In this document: positions 1-6,548 of the stretch, one piece after another
Numbering within the stretch: position 1 is the first letter of the stretch
How the letters are laid out: the number at the start of each line of letters is the position of its first letter
Source: Pseudomonadota bacterium
Lineage (GTDB): Bacteria > Pseudomonadota > Alphaproteobacteria > Rhizobiales > Rhizobiaceae
DNA: 7,507 nucleotides
Assembly (NCBI GenBank): GCA_003242525.1
Contig: QGUU01000109.1
Coordinates: forward strand, 1 to 7,507
Reading direction: 5' to 3'
The notes under the pieces: generated by a model
The model's database searches: none
Told to the model about the DNA's origin: nothing
Seen by the model: only the letters and a program-made list of their open reading frames with translations
Made by a program: the position numbers and the translations under genes

Positions 1-793
1 AATAAGTGCCGGCAACGATGGCGACGATGCCCTCGCCATAGCCACCAATTCCCAGCGCAGAGGCGGTGACGTCATGCAGGCCGGCCGCGACTGGCGTCCC
101 GGCGACGAGGCCGGTGAGGCGAGCGGCCTCTTCCGTTACGTGCCCGACTATGGCGTCCGGCGGCGTCACCTGCGGCAAAGCCCCGGCAATCTCATCGAGC
201 CCGAAAAGCGAGAGTATGTCGGGCGCGTAGGTTTGGCTCTCGACCTCGGTAAAGGATGTGCTGGCTTCGGTAAGATCTGTCCCGAGCGTTCCAGTCAGGC
301 AGAAGCGCAGCCAGTCCTTGCAGGCAAGCACCGTACCTGTCCGCGCAAACCGTTCCGGCTCATGTTCGCGCAGCCACGCCAGAAGCGACGATGGGGCAGA
401 CGCATGCGGCGTCTGTCCCGTCCGGGCCAATGCCTGTCCTGCCGTGCCGTCCTTCTCCCAGGCCGCGGCCACGCCTCCCGCCCGGCTGTCGAGCGACAAG
501 ATGCCGTTGCCGAGCGGTCGGCCTTCCTTGTCGAGCAAATAGAGCCCGTCGCCATGGGCCGTGGCGGCAACCGCGGCGATGTCGGAAGCAGGACGACCGC
601 AACGGGAGATGGCCTCGGAGATCGCGTCGGCTGTTGCAAGCCACAAACCGTCCATGTCGCGCTCCACATGGCGCGGCTTGGGCATGATCTGCGGCACACG
701 CCGGCGCGCTACGGCAAGCGGCTTGCCGCCTTCGTCGAAAATGACGGCCTTGGTCACCGTCAGGCCATTGTCTATACCGAGGAGACAGGGCAT
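1..793 (-). CDS. FGGY-family carbohydrate kinase, LyxK-like, N-terminal part (runs off the left edge)
   Basis: ATP-dependent cytoplasmic kinase of a sugar or ketose imported by the neighbouring transporter. Seen: 264 uninterrupted codons from ATG at 793. The first phosphate-binding loop GIDNGLTVTKAVIFD begins at residue 6; then come ERDMDGLW (about 49-56), GDGLYLLDKEGRPLGNGIL, LSLDSRAGG with the likely catalytic-base Asp, SLLAWLREHEPERFA, KDWLRFCLTG and GLHDVTASALGIG. The ERDM, LLDK and REHEPERFA blocks match my memory of E. coli L-xylulose kinase LyxK better than erythritol kinase EryA. The family is usually about 500 residues, so the second ATPase-fold domain lies outside. The start was chosen because the phosphate loop belongs a few residues from the N-terminus. 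The site before it is weak, and the gene begins 19 bases after the deoR-like stop, so it probably depends on co-transcription. FGGY family is nearly certain; the substrate (L-xylulose, another ketopentose, erythrulose or a polyol) is open. Confidence 0.9.
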   Translation of the reverse strand, partial: MPCLLGIDNGLTVTKAVIFDEGGKPLAVARRRVPQIMPKPRHVERDMDGLWLATADAISEAISRCGRPASDIAAVAATAHGDGLYLLDKEGRPLGNGILSLDSRAGGVAAAWEKDGTAGQALARTGQTPHASAPSSLLAWLREHEPERFARTGTVLACKDWLRFCLTGTLGTDLTEASTSFTEVESQTYAPDILSLFGLDEIAGALPQVTPPDAIVGHVTEEAARLTGLVAGTPVAAGLHDVTASALGIGGYGEGIVAIVAGTY

Positions 794-812
794 GAGCTTC
801 AGTTACCGGTGG

Positions 813-1691
813 TTACAGGACCGATGCGGCGTTCGCCTTGGCGCTCGGCACCGGCGCAACAACGACATTGACGCCACGCGATTTCATCGCCTCCACCTGG
901 TTCGGCGGCGTACCGCTGTCGACGACGATGGCGTCGAAGTCGTCCAGCGCACACATGGCGTGCAGCGCACGCCGTTCGAACTTGGTGTGGTCGGCAAGAA
1001 GGATGCGCATGGCCGCGCTCTCGAACATTGCCCTTTTTGTCTCGACCATTTCCGGCGACTGGTGAAACACCATCCCGTCGGTAATGGCCGACATGGACAT
1101 GAACAGCCGATCGGCTCGAAGCTTGCGGATCTCTGCCGTGGTGACCGGCCCCATGAAGGCGTTGCACCAATTGTGGAACTGGCCGCCGAGGCCGAGCAGC
1201 GTCAGGTCGCGCATACCCTTGATTTCATTCATGAGGGTGAGGGAATTGGTGATGGCCGTCAGCGGCACGCGCGTGGCCAGATGCGGCACGATCTGCAGCA
1301 CCGTGGTGGAATCGTCGAAGAAAACGGCCTGCCCCGGCTCCAGGAACACCGCCGCCGCCTCGGCGATTGCGCGCTTTTCGGCGGCCTGGCGGGTGGAGCG
1401 GTAAACGTCGCTTGACTCGATCAGGCTGGTGGGCGCAGCCGAAACGATACCCCGCGTCTTTCGCAGAAGGCCCTTCTCGGCCAACTCATCCAGGTCCCGA
1501 TGCGCAGTCATCAGGCTTATGCCGAAACGACCGGTTAGATCCTCGATGCGCATCGTGCCTTCGGCCATCACGGCCTCAGCCATCAATTGGCGCCTGGCAA
1601 GCTGTCGCGCGTGGCGACTGTCCGCCGGTACCTGCTTGGCAGCCGCAAACAGTGTTGACGCCCTTGCCGGGCGACGCTCCTTCTCTTTCAT
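813..1691 (-). CDS. DeoR-family transcriptional regulator
   Basis: Sugar-phosphate-responsive DNA-binding regulator, probably the local repressor of this polyol locus. Seen: 292 residues. A winged helix-turn-helix spans about residues 34-81, with recognition segment SLMTAHRDLDELAEKGLLRK. A DeoR C-terminal sensor domain follows (about 100-275) with EKRAIAEAA, the loop FFDDSTT (about 124-130; relatives usually have a DSGTT-like form), TNSLTLM, LGLGGQFH, and VETKRAMFESA followed by LLADHTKF. The start at 1691 is supported by GGGAGG seven bases upstream; the next Met (residue 37) would cut into the HTH. Oddity: about 33 basic residues (KEKERRPAR...) precede the HTH, longer than usual. It sits between the binding-protein gene, from which a terminator-like hairpin separates it, and the kinase. 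It resembles the DeoR-type regulator that accompanies tpiA2-rpiB in Brucella erythritol loci, but is not the SorC-type EryD. Confidence 0.93.
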   Translation of the reverse strand: MKEKERRPARASTLFAAAKQVPADSRHARQLARRQLMAEAVMAEGTMRIEDLTGRFGISLMTAHRDLDELAEKGLLRKTRGIVSAAPTSLIESSDVYRSTRQAAEKRAIAEAAAVFLEPGQAVFFDDSTTVLQIVPHLATRVPLTAITNSLTLMNEIKGMRDLTLLGLGGQFHNWCNAFMGPVTTAEIRKLRADRLFMSMSAITDGMVFHQSPEMVETKRAMFESAAMRILLADHTKFERRALHAMCALDDFDAIVVDSGTPPNQVEAMKSRGVNVVVAPVPSAKANAASVL

Positions 1692-1720
1692 TCACGTGCC
1701 TCCCGCCGCTGCATTCGCGT

Positions 1721-1735
1721 ATGTGGCGTCCACAT
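1721..1735. promoter_or_regulatory. 15-bp palindrome upstream of the deoR-like gene
   Basis: ATGTGG-CGT-CCACAT is a perfect inverted repeat with 6-base arms and a 3-base spacer, 30 bases upstream of the regulator's start codon. It could be an autoregulatory operator. It has the same geometry (6-3-6) as the palindrome at 6327-6341 but a different sequence. I found no convincing promoter in the 1692-1785 gap. Confidence 0.3.
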
Positions 1736-1784
1736 CGGCCAGTTTACCCGCTCGGGAGATTGATTGCGCCCCTCGTACGGAGCG

Positions 1785-1812
1785 AAAAGGGGCGCGGAAA
1801 ACCCCGCGCCCC
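1785..1812 (-). terminator. Rho-independent-type terminator or attenuator after the binding-protein gene
   Basis: GGGGCGCGG (1789-1797) and CCGCGCCCC (1804-1812) form a perfect 9-bp GC stem with a 6-base loop. Read on the minus strand it starts nine bases after the binding-protein stop codon and is followed by TTTTCG. Four T residues is short, so partial termination or 3'-end protection is likely, with some read-through into the regulator and kinase genes. On the plus strand no T run follows, so it acts in the minus direction. Confidence 0.75.
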
Positions 1813-1820
1813 CTCCAGCC

Positions 1821-2768
1821 TTACTCGGAGAGAGTGAAGGCCGCAGTGTACTTGTCGACATTGTCCTTGGTGATGAGGACGCAGTCGAAGAGCTGCTTCT
1901 CGGAGCTGGCGCCCGTCGAGCCGGTCTTGATGAAATTGTCGGCCTGGCGAACCGCCTCGGCAGCAAAGACGGCAACCGGCTGCAGAACCGTGTACTGCAG
2001 CTCGCCTGCCTTGACGGCCTCGACCGCGTCGGGCGAACCGTCGAAACCGCCGACCTTCACCTGGTCGAGCTTGCCGGCTTCCTTGAGGGCGGCGATGGCA
2101 CCGAGCGCCATCTCGTCATTGCCGGAGATCACCCCGATGATGTCGGGATTGGCCTGCAGCAGCGACTGCATCTTCTGGTAGCCCTGGGTGCGGTCCCAGT
2201 TCGCCACTTCCTGGCCCACTTTCTTCAGGTCGGGATACTGGCTGAGCACCGTCTCGTAACCGTTGGAGCGGGTCGCGGCATTATTGTCCGCCGGATTGCC
2301 GAACAGTTCGACATAGTTGCCCGACTCGCCGACGGATTCGACCCACTGCTGCGCGCCGAGCGCGGCACCCTGTGCGTTGTTCGAGACGAGCTGCGCCTTG
2401 GCAAGGCCTTCCTGGTTGATCTCGGCGTTGACGAGGAAGACGGGAATATTCGCCGCGACAGCCTTCTTGACCGCGCCGATGGAACCGTCCGCGTTAGCCG
2501 GGTCGAGGATAATCGCCACCGACTTGTTGGTGATAGCGGTGTCGATCAGCGTGCTCTCGGTGTTGGTGTCACCCTTGTGCGCGCTGACATTTGCCGTGTA
2601 GCCGAGTTTCTCGGCCGTGGCCTTGGCGACCTCGCCCTCCGTAAACCAGTACGGGTTTGCGGGATCGGTAACGATGATGCTGATGAGGCCCTCGGCCCAT
2701 GCCTGGCCTGCCATAAGCGGCAGGGCAGCGGCCGCGATCATCAGCAGCCTTCTGGTTTTGTCGAACAT
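1821..2768 (-). CDS. Periplasmic sugar/polyol-binding protein of an ABC importer (Peripl_BP_4, RbsB-like)
   Basis: Captures the substrate in the periplasm and delivers it to the permease encoded just upstream. Seen: 315 residues. Sec signal peptide: MFDKTRRLL basic end, hydrophobic core 10-20, probable cleavage after AWA at about residue 25. Two-lobe cluster B fold: IIVTDPANPYW (31-41), ILDPANADG (87-95), RSNGYETVL (167-175), SGNDEMALGAIAALKE (215-230), VGGFDGSPDA (239-248), and TVLQP (260-264). By analogy with ribose-binding protein, Asp89, Arg167, Asn217/Asp218, Asp243 and Gln263 would line the pocket (inference). The start at 2768 has AGGGAG six bases upstream, and its KTRR n-region is needed for export. 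It is last of the transporter genes, 89 bases after the permease, with a hairpin before it and a terminator after it, which suggests extra expression. Many relatives are labelled D-ribose binding; here a tetritol or pentitol is more likely because of the neighbouring isomerase. Confidence 0.94.
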   Translation of the reverse strand: MFDKTRRLLMIAAAALPLMAGQAWAEGLISIIVTDPANPYWFTEGEVAKATAEKLGYTANVSAHKGDTNTESTLIDTAITNKSVAIILDPANADGSIGAVKKAVAANIPVFLVNAEINQEGLAKAQLVSNNAQGAALGAQQWVESVGESGNYVELFGNPADNNAATRSNGYETVLSQYPDLKKVGQEVANWDRTQGYQKMQSLLQANPDIIGVISGNDEMALGAIAALKEAGKLDQVKVGGFDGSPDAVEAVKAGELQYTVLQPVAVFAAEAVRQADNFIKTGSTGASSEKQLFDCVLITKDNVDKYTAAFTLSE

Positions 2769-2817
2769 GCGTCACTCCCTTTTACAATTGCTGGACTGCC
2801 GATTTCTCGGCCTTCTT

Positions 2818-2839
2818 TCCGGGGATCTTTCTCCCCGGA
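2818..2839 (-). other. Intercistronic stem-loop between permease and binding-protein genes
   Basis: TCCGGGGA (2818-2825) and TCCCCGGA (2832-2839) pair perfectly over 8 bp with a 6-base loop, in the 89-base gap between the permease stop and the binding-protein start. On the minus transcript no T run follows, so it is not a classical terminator. It could be an RNA-processing or stability element that lets the binding-protein message accumulate separately. Confidence 0.5.
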
Positions 2840-2857
2840 GAAGCTCTTTCCGGGCCC

Positions 2858-3907
2858 TTACCTGGCTCTACGGACTCCGTACTGAATGGTGTTCATCAGC
2901 ACCGCGAGGACGATGACGGCCCCGGTGAAAACGGTCTGCCAGTAGGAAGACACGCCAATGATGACGAGCCCGTCCGACAGGAAGCCGATGACGAAGGCAC
3001 CGAGCATGGTGCCGCGTACCGTGCCGCGCCCGCCTGTCAGTGCGGCGCCGCCGATCACGACCGCGGCAATGGCGGTCAGTTCATAGGTGGTGCCGGCGGT
3101 AGGGCCGGCGGAAGTCAGCTGCGAAGACAGAACCAGGCCGGCGACAGCCGAAAGCGCACCGGAAATGGTGTAGACTGTAATCTTGACGAAATTCACTGGC
3201 ACGCCGGACAGCTCAGCCGCCCTCTCGTTGCCGCCAGATGCATAAAGCCAGCGCCCGAACGAGGAACGGGAAAGTATCAGGCCCGCAAGCAGCGCGATGA
3301 CGGCGAGCACGATGACGCTGATCGGTACGCCGAACAACCGGTTGAAGCCCAGCCAGTCGAACCCCGTATTCCCGAGTTCGGGACGACCGGCGAGGTTGTT
3401 GTATGTCAGGCCGTTGGTCAAAAGGAGCGCTATTCCGCGCGCCACATACATGACACCCAGCGTGGTAACGAAGGCCGGCACCTTGAACCAGGCGATGAGC
3501 ACGCCGTTGACCGCGCCGATCAGTGCGCCGAGCACGCAGGTCAATACCACGACGGCCCAGACGGGTGGGAACAGGATAACGCCGAGTGGCTCCAGCACCA
3601 CGCCCTGCATCAGCGCACCCGCTACGACGCCACACAGCGCAAGGATAGAGCCTACCGACAGGTCGATTCCGCCATTGAGAATGACCAGCAGCATGCCTAT
3701 CGCCAATATGCCGTAGATCGCCACATGCGACGACATGATGAGGAAATTGGATACGGTGAAGTAATTCGGCGACAGCAGCGAAAAGACGATGATGATCGCG
3801 ACCAGCGCGAAGAAAGCTCGCCCCTTCAGCAACAGCTTGATCGGGTTGATCCTGCCCAGGGCTCCAGTAGCCGCGGCAGGCACGGTTTTGGCGCTCGTTT
3901 CTGTCAT
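2858..3907 (-). CDS. Sugar ABC transporter permease (BPD_transp_2, RbsC-like)
   Basis: Inner-membrane channel subunit, expected to act as a dimer with the two-domain ATPase and the binding protein. Seen: 349 residues, a hydrophilic N-terminal 20-30 residues, then many membrane segments starting near residue 31 (FFALVAIIIVFSLL). Family hallmarks are ILNGGIDLSVGS (76-87), the cytoplasmic coupling motif SGGNERAAELSGV (224-236), ELTAIAAVVIGGAALTGG (276-293), and RGTMLGAFVIGFLSDGLVI near the end. Length is normal for the family. The start at 3907 has AAGGGA six bases upstream, and the gene begins 22 bases after the ATPase stop, so it shares the operon. The BPD_transp_2 family takes up ribose, xylose, galactose, polyols and autoinducer-2; the permease alone does not decide the substrate. 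Confidence 0.95.
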   Translation of the reverse strand: MTETSAKTVPAAATGALGRINPIKLLLKGRAFFALVAIIIVFSLLSPNYFTVSNFLIMSSHVAIYGILAIGMLLVILNGGIDLSVGSILALCGVVAGALMQGVVLEPLGVILFPPVWAVVVLTCVLGALIGAVNGVLIAWFKVPAFVTTLGVMYVARGIALLLTNGLTYNNLAGRPELGNTGFDWLGFNRLFGVPISVIVLAVIALLAGLILSRSSFGRWLYASGGNERAAELSGVPVNFVKITVYTISGALSAVAGLVLSSQLTSAGPTAGTTYELTAIAAVVIGGAALTGGRGTVRGTMLGAFVIGFLSDGLVIIGVSSYWQTVFTGAVIVLAVLMNTIQYGVRRAR

Positions 3908-3929
3908 GCTCGTTCCCTTGGTCCCGCGC

Positions 3930-5471
3930 TCACGCGGCCTCCGCCTCGCCCGAGGCGGCCATGATGTCTTCCTTGGCTACGTCTGAGCCGAACTCAGCCG
4001 CGATACGTCCGCGCCGCATGATGATGATACGGTGCGCGATCGACAGGCATTCATTGAGTTCCGAGGTCGTATAGACCACGGCCTGCCCCGCAACGGCCCT
4101 CGCAGCGAGAATGCGGAACACCTCCGCCTTGGCACCGATGTCGATGCCGCGGCTGGGTTCGTCGAGCAGGATCACCTTCGGGTCGGTGGCCAGCATCTTG
4201 CCGATCACCACCTTCTGCTGATTGCCGCCCGACAGGGACCCTATGGCCGCATCCGGCCCGTCGGTCTTCACCGTGACGTCCCGGATCGATTTATCGATCA
4301 GGGCTCTTTCCAGCTTGAGCGATGTGAAGATGCCGCGCGTGAATTCCATGATCGAGGCCAGAGAAAGATTCTGCCCCACGCTCATTGTCTGCACCAGACC
4401 GTCGCGCTGCCGATCTTCGGGCACTAAGGCAAGCCCCCGCGCGATGCGTTCGCCAATGGACAGATGGGAGACTTCCTTGCCGTCCAACACGATTTCGCCG
4501 GATGTAGCGGCAAGGCGGCCTGCGATGGTCTCGAGAAGCTCGGTCCGGCCAGCGCCCATCAGGCCGTATATGCAGACGATCTCCCCGGCCCGCACATCGA
4601 GCGACATGTGGTCGACTACATTGTAGCCGCCGCCGGCGGGGTCCGGCACCACCAGGTTCCGCACCGACAGCACGACCGGACCGAAATCATAGCCCGAGGG
4701 TGGGCTGCCGAGCTCGTAGTTCTCGCCCACCATGTTGCGCACGACCCAGGCCAGGTCGATCTCCGAGCGGGGCGCAGAGGCGGTCATGCTGCCGTCCCGC
4801 AGCACAACGGCATGATCGGTGATCTGCAGCGCTTCTTCCAGATGATGCGAAATGTAGACGATGGACACGCCCCTGGCGGTAAGATCGCGGATGACCCGGA
4901 ACAGAACCTCGACCTCCGCAGCAGAGAGCGCCGACGTCGGCTCGTCCATGATGAGGATGCGGCTGTCGACCGAAAGGGCGCGGGCGATCTCGACGATCTG
5001 CTGCTGCCCAAGCCGCAACTCCTCCACCGGAGTCAGCGGGTCGATGTCTTCTTCCAGTTCCTTCAGCAGCTCACGCACCTGGCGCTCTTCTTCTGCGAAG
5101 TCCACGCCCATCGGACCGATGATTTCGCGCCCCATGAAGATATTGTCGCGAACCGACAGGTTTGGCGCCAGGCTGAGTTCCTGATGGATGATCGAGATGC
5201 CGTGATTGCGCGCGTCAGTCGTCGACGAAAAGACGATCGGCTTGCCATCGAGAAGGATTTCGCCGGAGGTCGGCTGCACGACGCCGGAGAGGATCTTCAT
5301 CAGCGTCGACTTGCCCGCGCCATTCTCGCCGAACAGGGTCGTTACCTGCCCGCGGCGGATGTCGAAATTGACGCCCTTCAGCGCCTGAATCCCGCTGTAG
5401 GATTTGGCAATGTTGCGAGCCGCCAGAACGACGTCGCTCCTGATTTCCTGTTGGCCTTGCGCGCCGCTCAT
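3930..5471 (-). CDS. Sugar ABC transporter ATP-binding protein with two nucleotide-binding domains (RbsA/MglA-like)
   Basis: Cytoplasmic motor of the importer; both ATPase domains are fused in one chain of 513 residues, normal for this class. Seen, domain 1: Walker A GENGAGKST (48-56), Q-loop Gln97 in HQE, signature in the usual degenerate form LRLGQQQ (152-158), Walker B ILIMDEP (172-178), H-loop SHH (208-210). Domain 2: Walker A-like GLMGAGRTE (303-311) without the usual Lys, PEDRQRDGL (351-359), signature LSGGNQQK (413-420), Walker B VILLDEPSRGID (433-444). The Lys-less second P-loop and weak first signature are standard in RbsA/MglA proteins, so this is not a defect. The ATG at 5471 overlaps the DUF2291 stop by ATGA, indicating translational coupling. 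In Brucella/Rhizobium erythritol loci the equivalent is called eryE, but I cannot assign orthology from sequence alone. Confidence 0.96.
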   Translation of the reverse strand: MSGAQGQQEIRSDVVLAARNIAKSYSGIQALKGVNFDIRRGQVTTLFGENGAGKSTLMKILSGVVQPTSGEILLDGKPIVFSSTTDARNHGISIIHQELSLAPNLSVRDNIFMGREIIGPMGVDFAEEERQVRELLKELEEDIDPLTPVEELRLGQQQIVEIARALSVDSRILIMDEPTSALSAAEVEVLFRVIRDLTARGVSIVYISHHLEEALQITDHAVVLRDGSMTASAPRSEIDLAWVVRNMVGENYELGSPPSGYDFGPVVLSVRNLVVPDPAGGGYNVVDHMSLDVRAGEIVCIYGLMGAGRTELLETIAGRLAATSGEIVLDGKEVSHLSIGERIARGLALVPEDRQRDGLVQTMSVGQNLSLASIMEFTRGIFTSLKLERALIDKSIRDVTVKTDGPDAAIGSLSGGNQQKVVIGKMLATDPKVILLDEPSRGIDIGAKAEVFRILAARAVAGQAVVYTTSELNECLSIAHRIIIMRRGRIAAEFGSDVAKEDIMAASGEAEAA

Positions 5472-6124
5472 CGGACGGTGACCTTCACAGGAGTGACCAG
5501 CCAGTTCTTCGGATTGATCAGTCGGAACGCCCCGAAAATCTCAAGCGTCTTGCCGGAAAGATTTGCAGTGTCGATCTCGTCCAGCACAGCCTTCTTCATC
5601 GCGCGATTGATGCCTGAGCCGGCGTCCTGGTATTCGATCTGGTTCTTGAAATTGCCAAAGGCAATGTCGCCGGTCACGTCACGCAGATCCGTTCCGTTGA
5701 TGGCCGGTCCCGTTTGCACCCGCACCCGGATTTCTTCCGGAAGGCCCTCCACCTTGAGCTCGTAGACGCCGGATTTCGCCTCGCCGGCAACGCCGATCAG
5801 CCTGACCGGCATGATGGCGCCGGTAGAGGACGCTGTTCCGTACTGTTGGGCCGCCGCCTCCTTGTCGGCCAGCACCGCGGGGCCAAGAGTGGCAGCGTCC
5901 ACTGCACGCTCTACGACAAAGGTCTGGATTCGGGGAAACTCCTGCTCGCCGAACCGGTCGGGAGAGAACGCCTCCTGCCGGACATCGGCCTCCGAGCCGA
6001 TCCTGACCACCTTCGTATCAAGGGCAATAGCGGCAAGAACTGCCACCGAAGCGCCGATGGCAACCATCAGGCTGCGGCGGGACGGTCCGGGGGCCCTGGG
6101 CGCCGTGGTGGGAACGGCATTCAT
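5468..6124 (-). CDS. DUF2291 family membrane-anchored protein, first gene of the transporter operon
   Basis: Function unknown; recognised as DUF2291 (COG5618, described as predicted periplasmic lipoprotein). Seen: 218 residues from ATG 6124. A short cytoplasmic basic end (PGPSRRS) leads into one hydrophobic segment, about 19-36, then a periplasmic domain with AQQYGT (about 92-97), VQTGPAINGTDLRD (136-149), FGNFKNQIEYQD (156-167), LSGKTLEIFG (189-198) and TPVKV near the end. There is no cysteine anywhere, so unlike the family description it cannot be a lipoprotein and is probably held by an uncleaved N-terminal helix. The frame is open to a TTG at 6145, but GGAGG lies seven bases before the ATG at 6124, so that start is preferred. 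Its stop overlaps the ATPase start (ATGA) and it heads the operon. An accessory role in sugar-transporter assembly or substrate handling is inference from this tight coupling. Confidence 0.9.
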   Translation of the reverse strand: MNAVPTTAPRAPGPSRRSLMVAIGASVAVLAAIALDTKVVRIGSEADVRQEAFSPDRFGEQEFPRIQTFVVERAVDAATLGPAVLADKEAAAQQYGTASSTGAIMPVRLIGVAGEAKSGVYELKVEGLPEEIRVRVQTGPAINGTDLRDVTGDIAFGNFKNQIEYQDAGSGINRAMKKAVLDEIDTANLSGKTLEIFGAFRLINPKNWLVTPVKVTVR

Positions 6125-6131
6125 CGTCAAG

Positions 6132-6136
6132 CCTCC
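6132..6136 (-). promoter_or_regulatory. Ribosome binding site deciding the DUF2291 start
   Basis: GGAGG on the minus strand, seven bases before ATG 6124. The longer reading from TTG 6145 would place this site inside the coding region and has no good site of its own, so the shorter start is favoured. Confidence 0.8.
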
Positions 6137-6260
6137 AATACGCAATTGAGAAAGGAGACGCCTGAAGGCATGCAGGCATCTGGCGGCAACGAGCTAAGCG
6201 CCTGACACCTTATATGAACCGCCTTTGAATATCGCGCCCATTCCATCGCTTCCTCCACCT

Positions 6261-6299
6261 GGAACCGACGACTGTCGGCTGTCGCCACCATCGGGTTCC
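6261..6299 (-). other. Stem-loop near the 5' end of the transporter-operon leader
   Basis: GGAACCGA (6261-6268) pairs with TCGGGTTCC (6291-6299) with one bulged base. A smaller alternative hairpin, CCGAC-GACT-GTCGG (6265-6278), overlaps the left arm. If transcription starts near 6313, this structure lies within the first ~50 bases of the mRNA, where it could protect the 5' end or switch between two folds. No known riboswitch was recognised. Confidence 0.35.
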
Positions 6300-6319
6300 T
6301 TACCGCCAGGTTAATTCCT

Positions 6320-6349
6320 ATGTTAGATAAGTGTTACTTATGCCGTCAA
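6320..6349 (-). promoter_or_regulatory. Sigma70-like promoter of the DUF2291-ABC transporter operon
   Basis: On the minus strand TTGACG (6349-6344) is followed after 18 bases by TAACAT (6325-6320). The -35 matches TTGACA in 5 of 6 bases and the -10 matches TATAAT in 4 of 6. The predicted start is near 6313, giving a leader of roughly 190 bases before ATG 6124. This is the best core promoter I can see upstream of the operon. The spacer contains a palindrome, so repression by occlusion is plausible. Confidence 0.6.
6327..6341. promoter_or_regulatory. Putative operator: palindrome inside the transporter promoter spacer
   Basis: ATAAGT-GTT-ACTTAT is a perfect inverted repeat with 6-base arms and a 3-base centre. 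It sits wholly between the -35 and -10 elements of the minus-strand promoter, a classic repressor position. The locally encoded DeoR-family protein is the natural candidate to bind it (inference). Confidence 0.45.
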
Positions 6350-6413
6350 GCGAGTTATATGCTGCAAAAACAAAAGCGACCTTCTGCGCGGCTATCTCCA
6401 TGGTTGCGGCGTC

Positions 6414-6477
6414 GGCGCGCCTGCGCGCCCTGGGTGCCTGGCCAGCGACGGAAAGTTTTGCTTTCGGATCCCCAGGC
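6414..6477. repeat. Cluster of nested inverted repeats (structured intergenic segment)
   Basis: GGCGCGC-CT-GCGCGCC (6414-6429) is a perfect inverted repeat. Directly beside it GCCTGG (6436-6441) pairs with CCAGGC (6472-6477), enclosing GAAAG-TTTTG-CTTTC (6451-6465), so two hairpins or one hairpin plus a nested stem can form. No T run follows on the plus strand. It could be part of a small RNA, a palindromic intergenic repeat, or a cruciform-prone site; the sequence does not decide. Confidence 0.35.
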
Positions 6478-6508
6478 CTTCCTGCCCACCTCAACGCGCC
6501 ACCAGGCC

Positions 6509-6548
6509 GAGATAAATCAAATGTTTGTTTTTTATTGACTTTTATCTC
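6509..6548. promoter_or_regulatory. AT-rich inverted repeat with GATAA half-sites, possible operator
   Basis: GAGATAAATCAA (6509-6520) faces TTGACTTTTATCTC (6535-6548); the arms match over 12 bases apart from a 2-base bulge, around a 14-base T-rich centre. The GATAA element in each arm recurs at 6326-6330 beside the transporter promoter. It lies midway between the two divergent promoters, a suitable place for a repressor looping site or an activator site. Confidence 0.4.

Noticed and set aside
74..871. Plus-strand open frame over the left end
   Set aside because: It overlaps the kinase gene on the opposite strand, whose FGGY motifs are clear. The plus-strand translation is Arg-rich and shows no family features.
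1764..2885. Long plus-strand open frame of 373 codons
   Set aside because: It is antisense to the periplasmic binding protein gene, which has a signal peptide and intact family motifs; the shadow has no domain and no ribosome site.
4538..4563. Second Walker A of the ATPase lacks its Lys (GAGRTE), possible inactivation
   Set aside because: This is the normal form in RbsA/MglA-type fused ATPases, as is the degenerate first signature.
4464..5765. Long plus-strand open frame of 433 codons
   Set aside because: It lies antisense to the ABC ATPase, whose motifs are complete. It has a biased, low-complexity composition rich in Arg/His/Asp and no recognisable domain: a GC-rich shadow.
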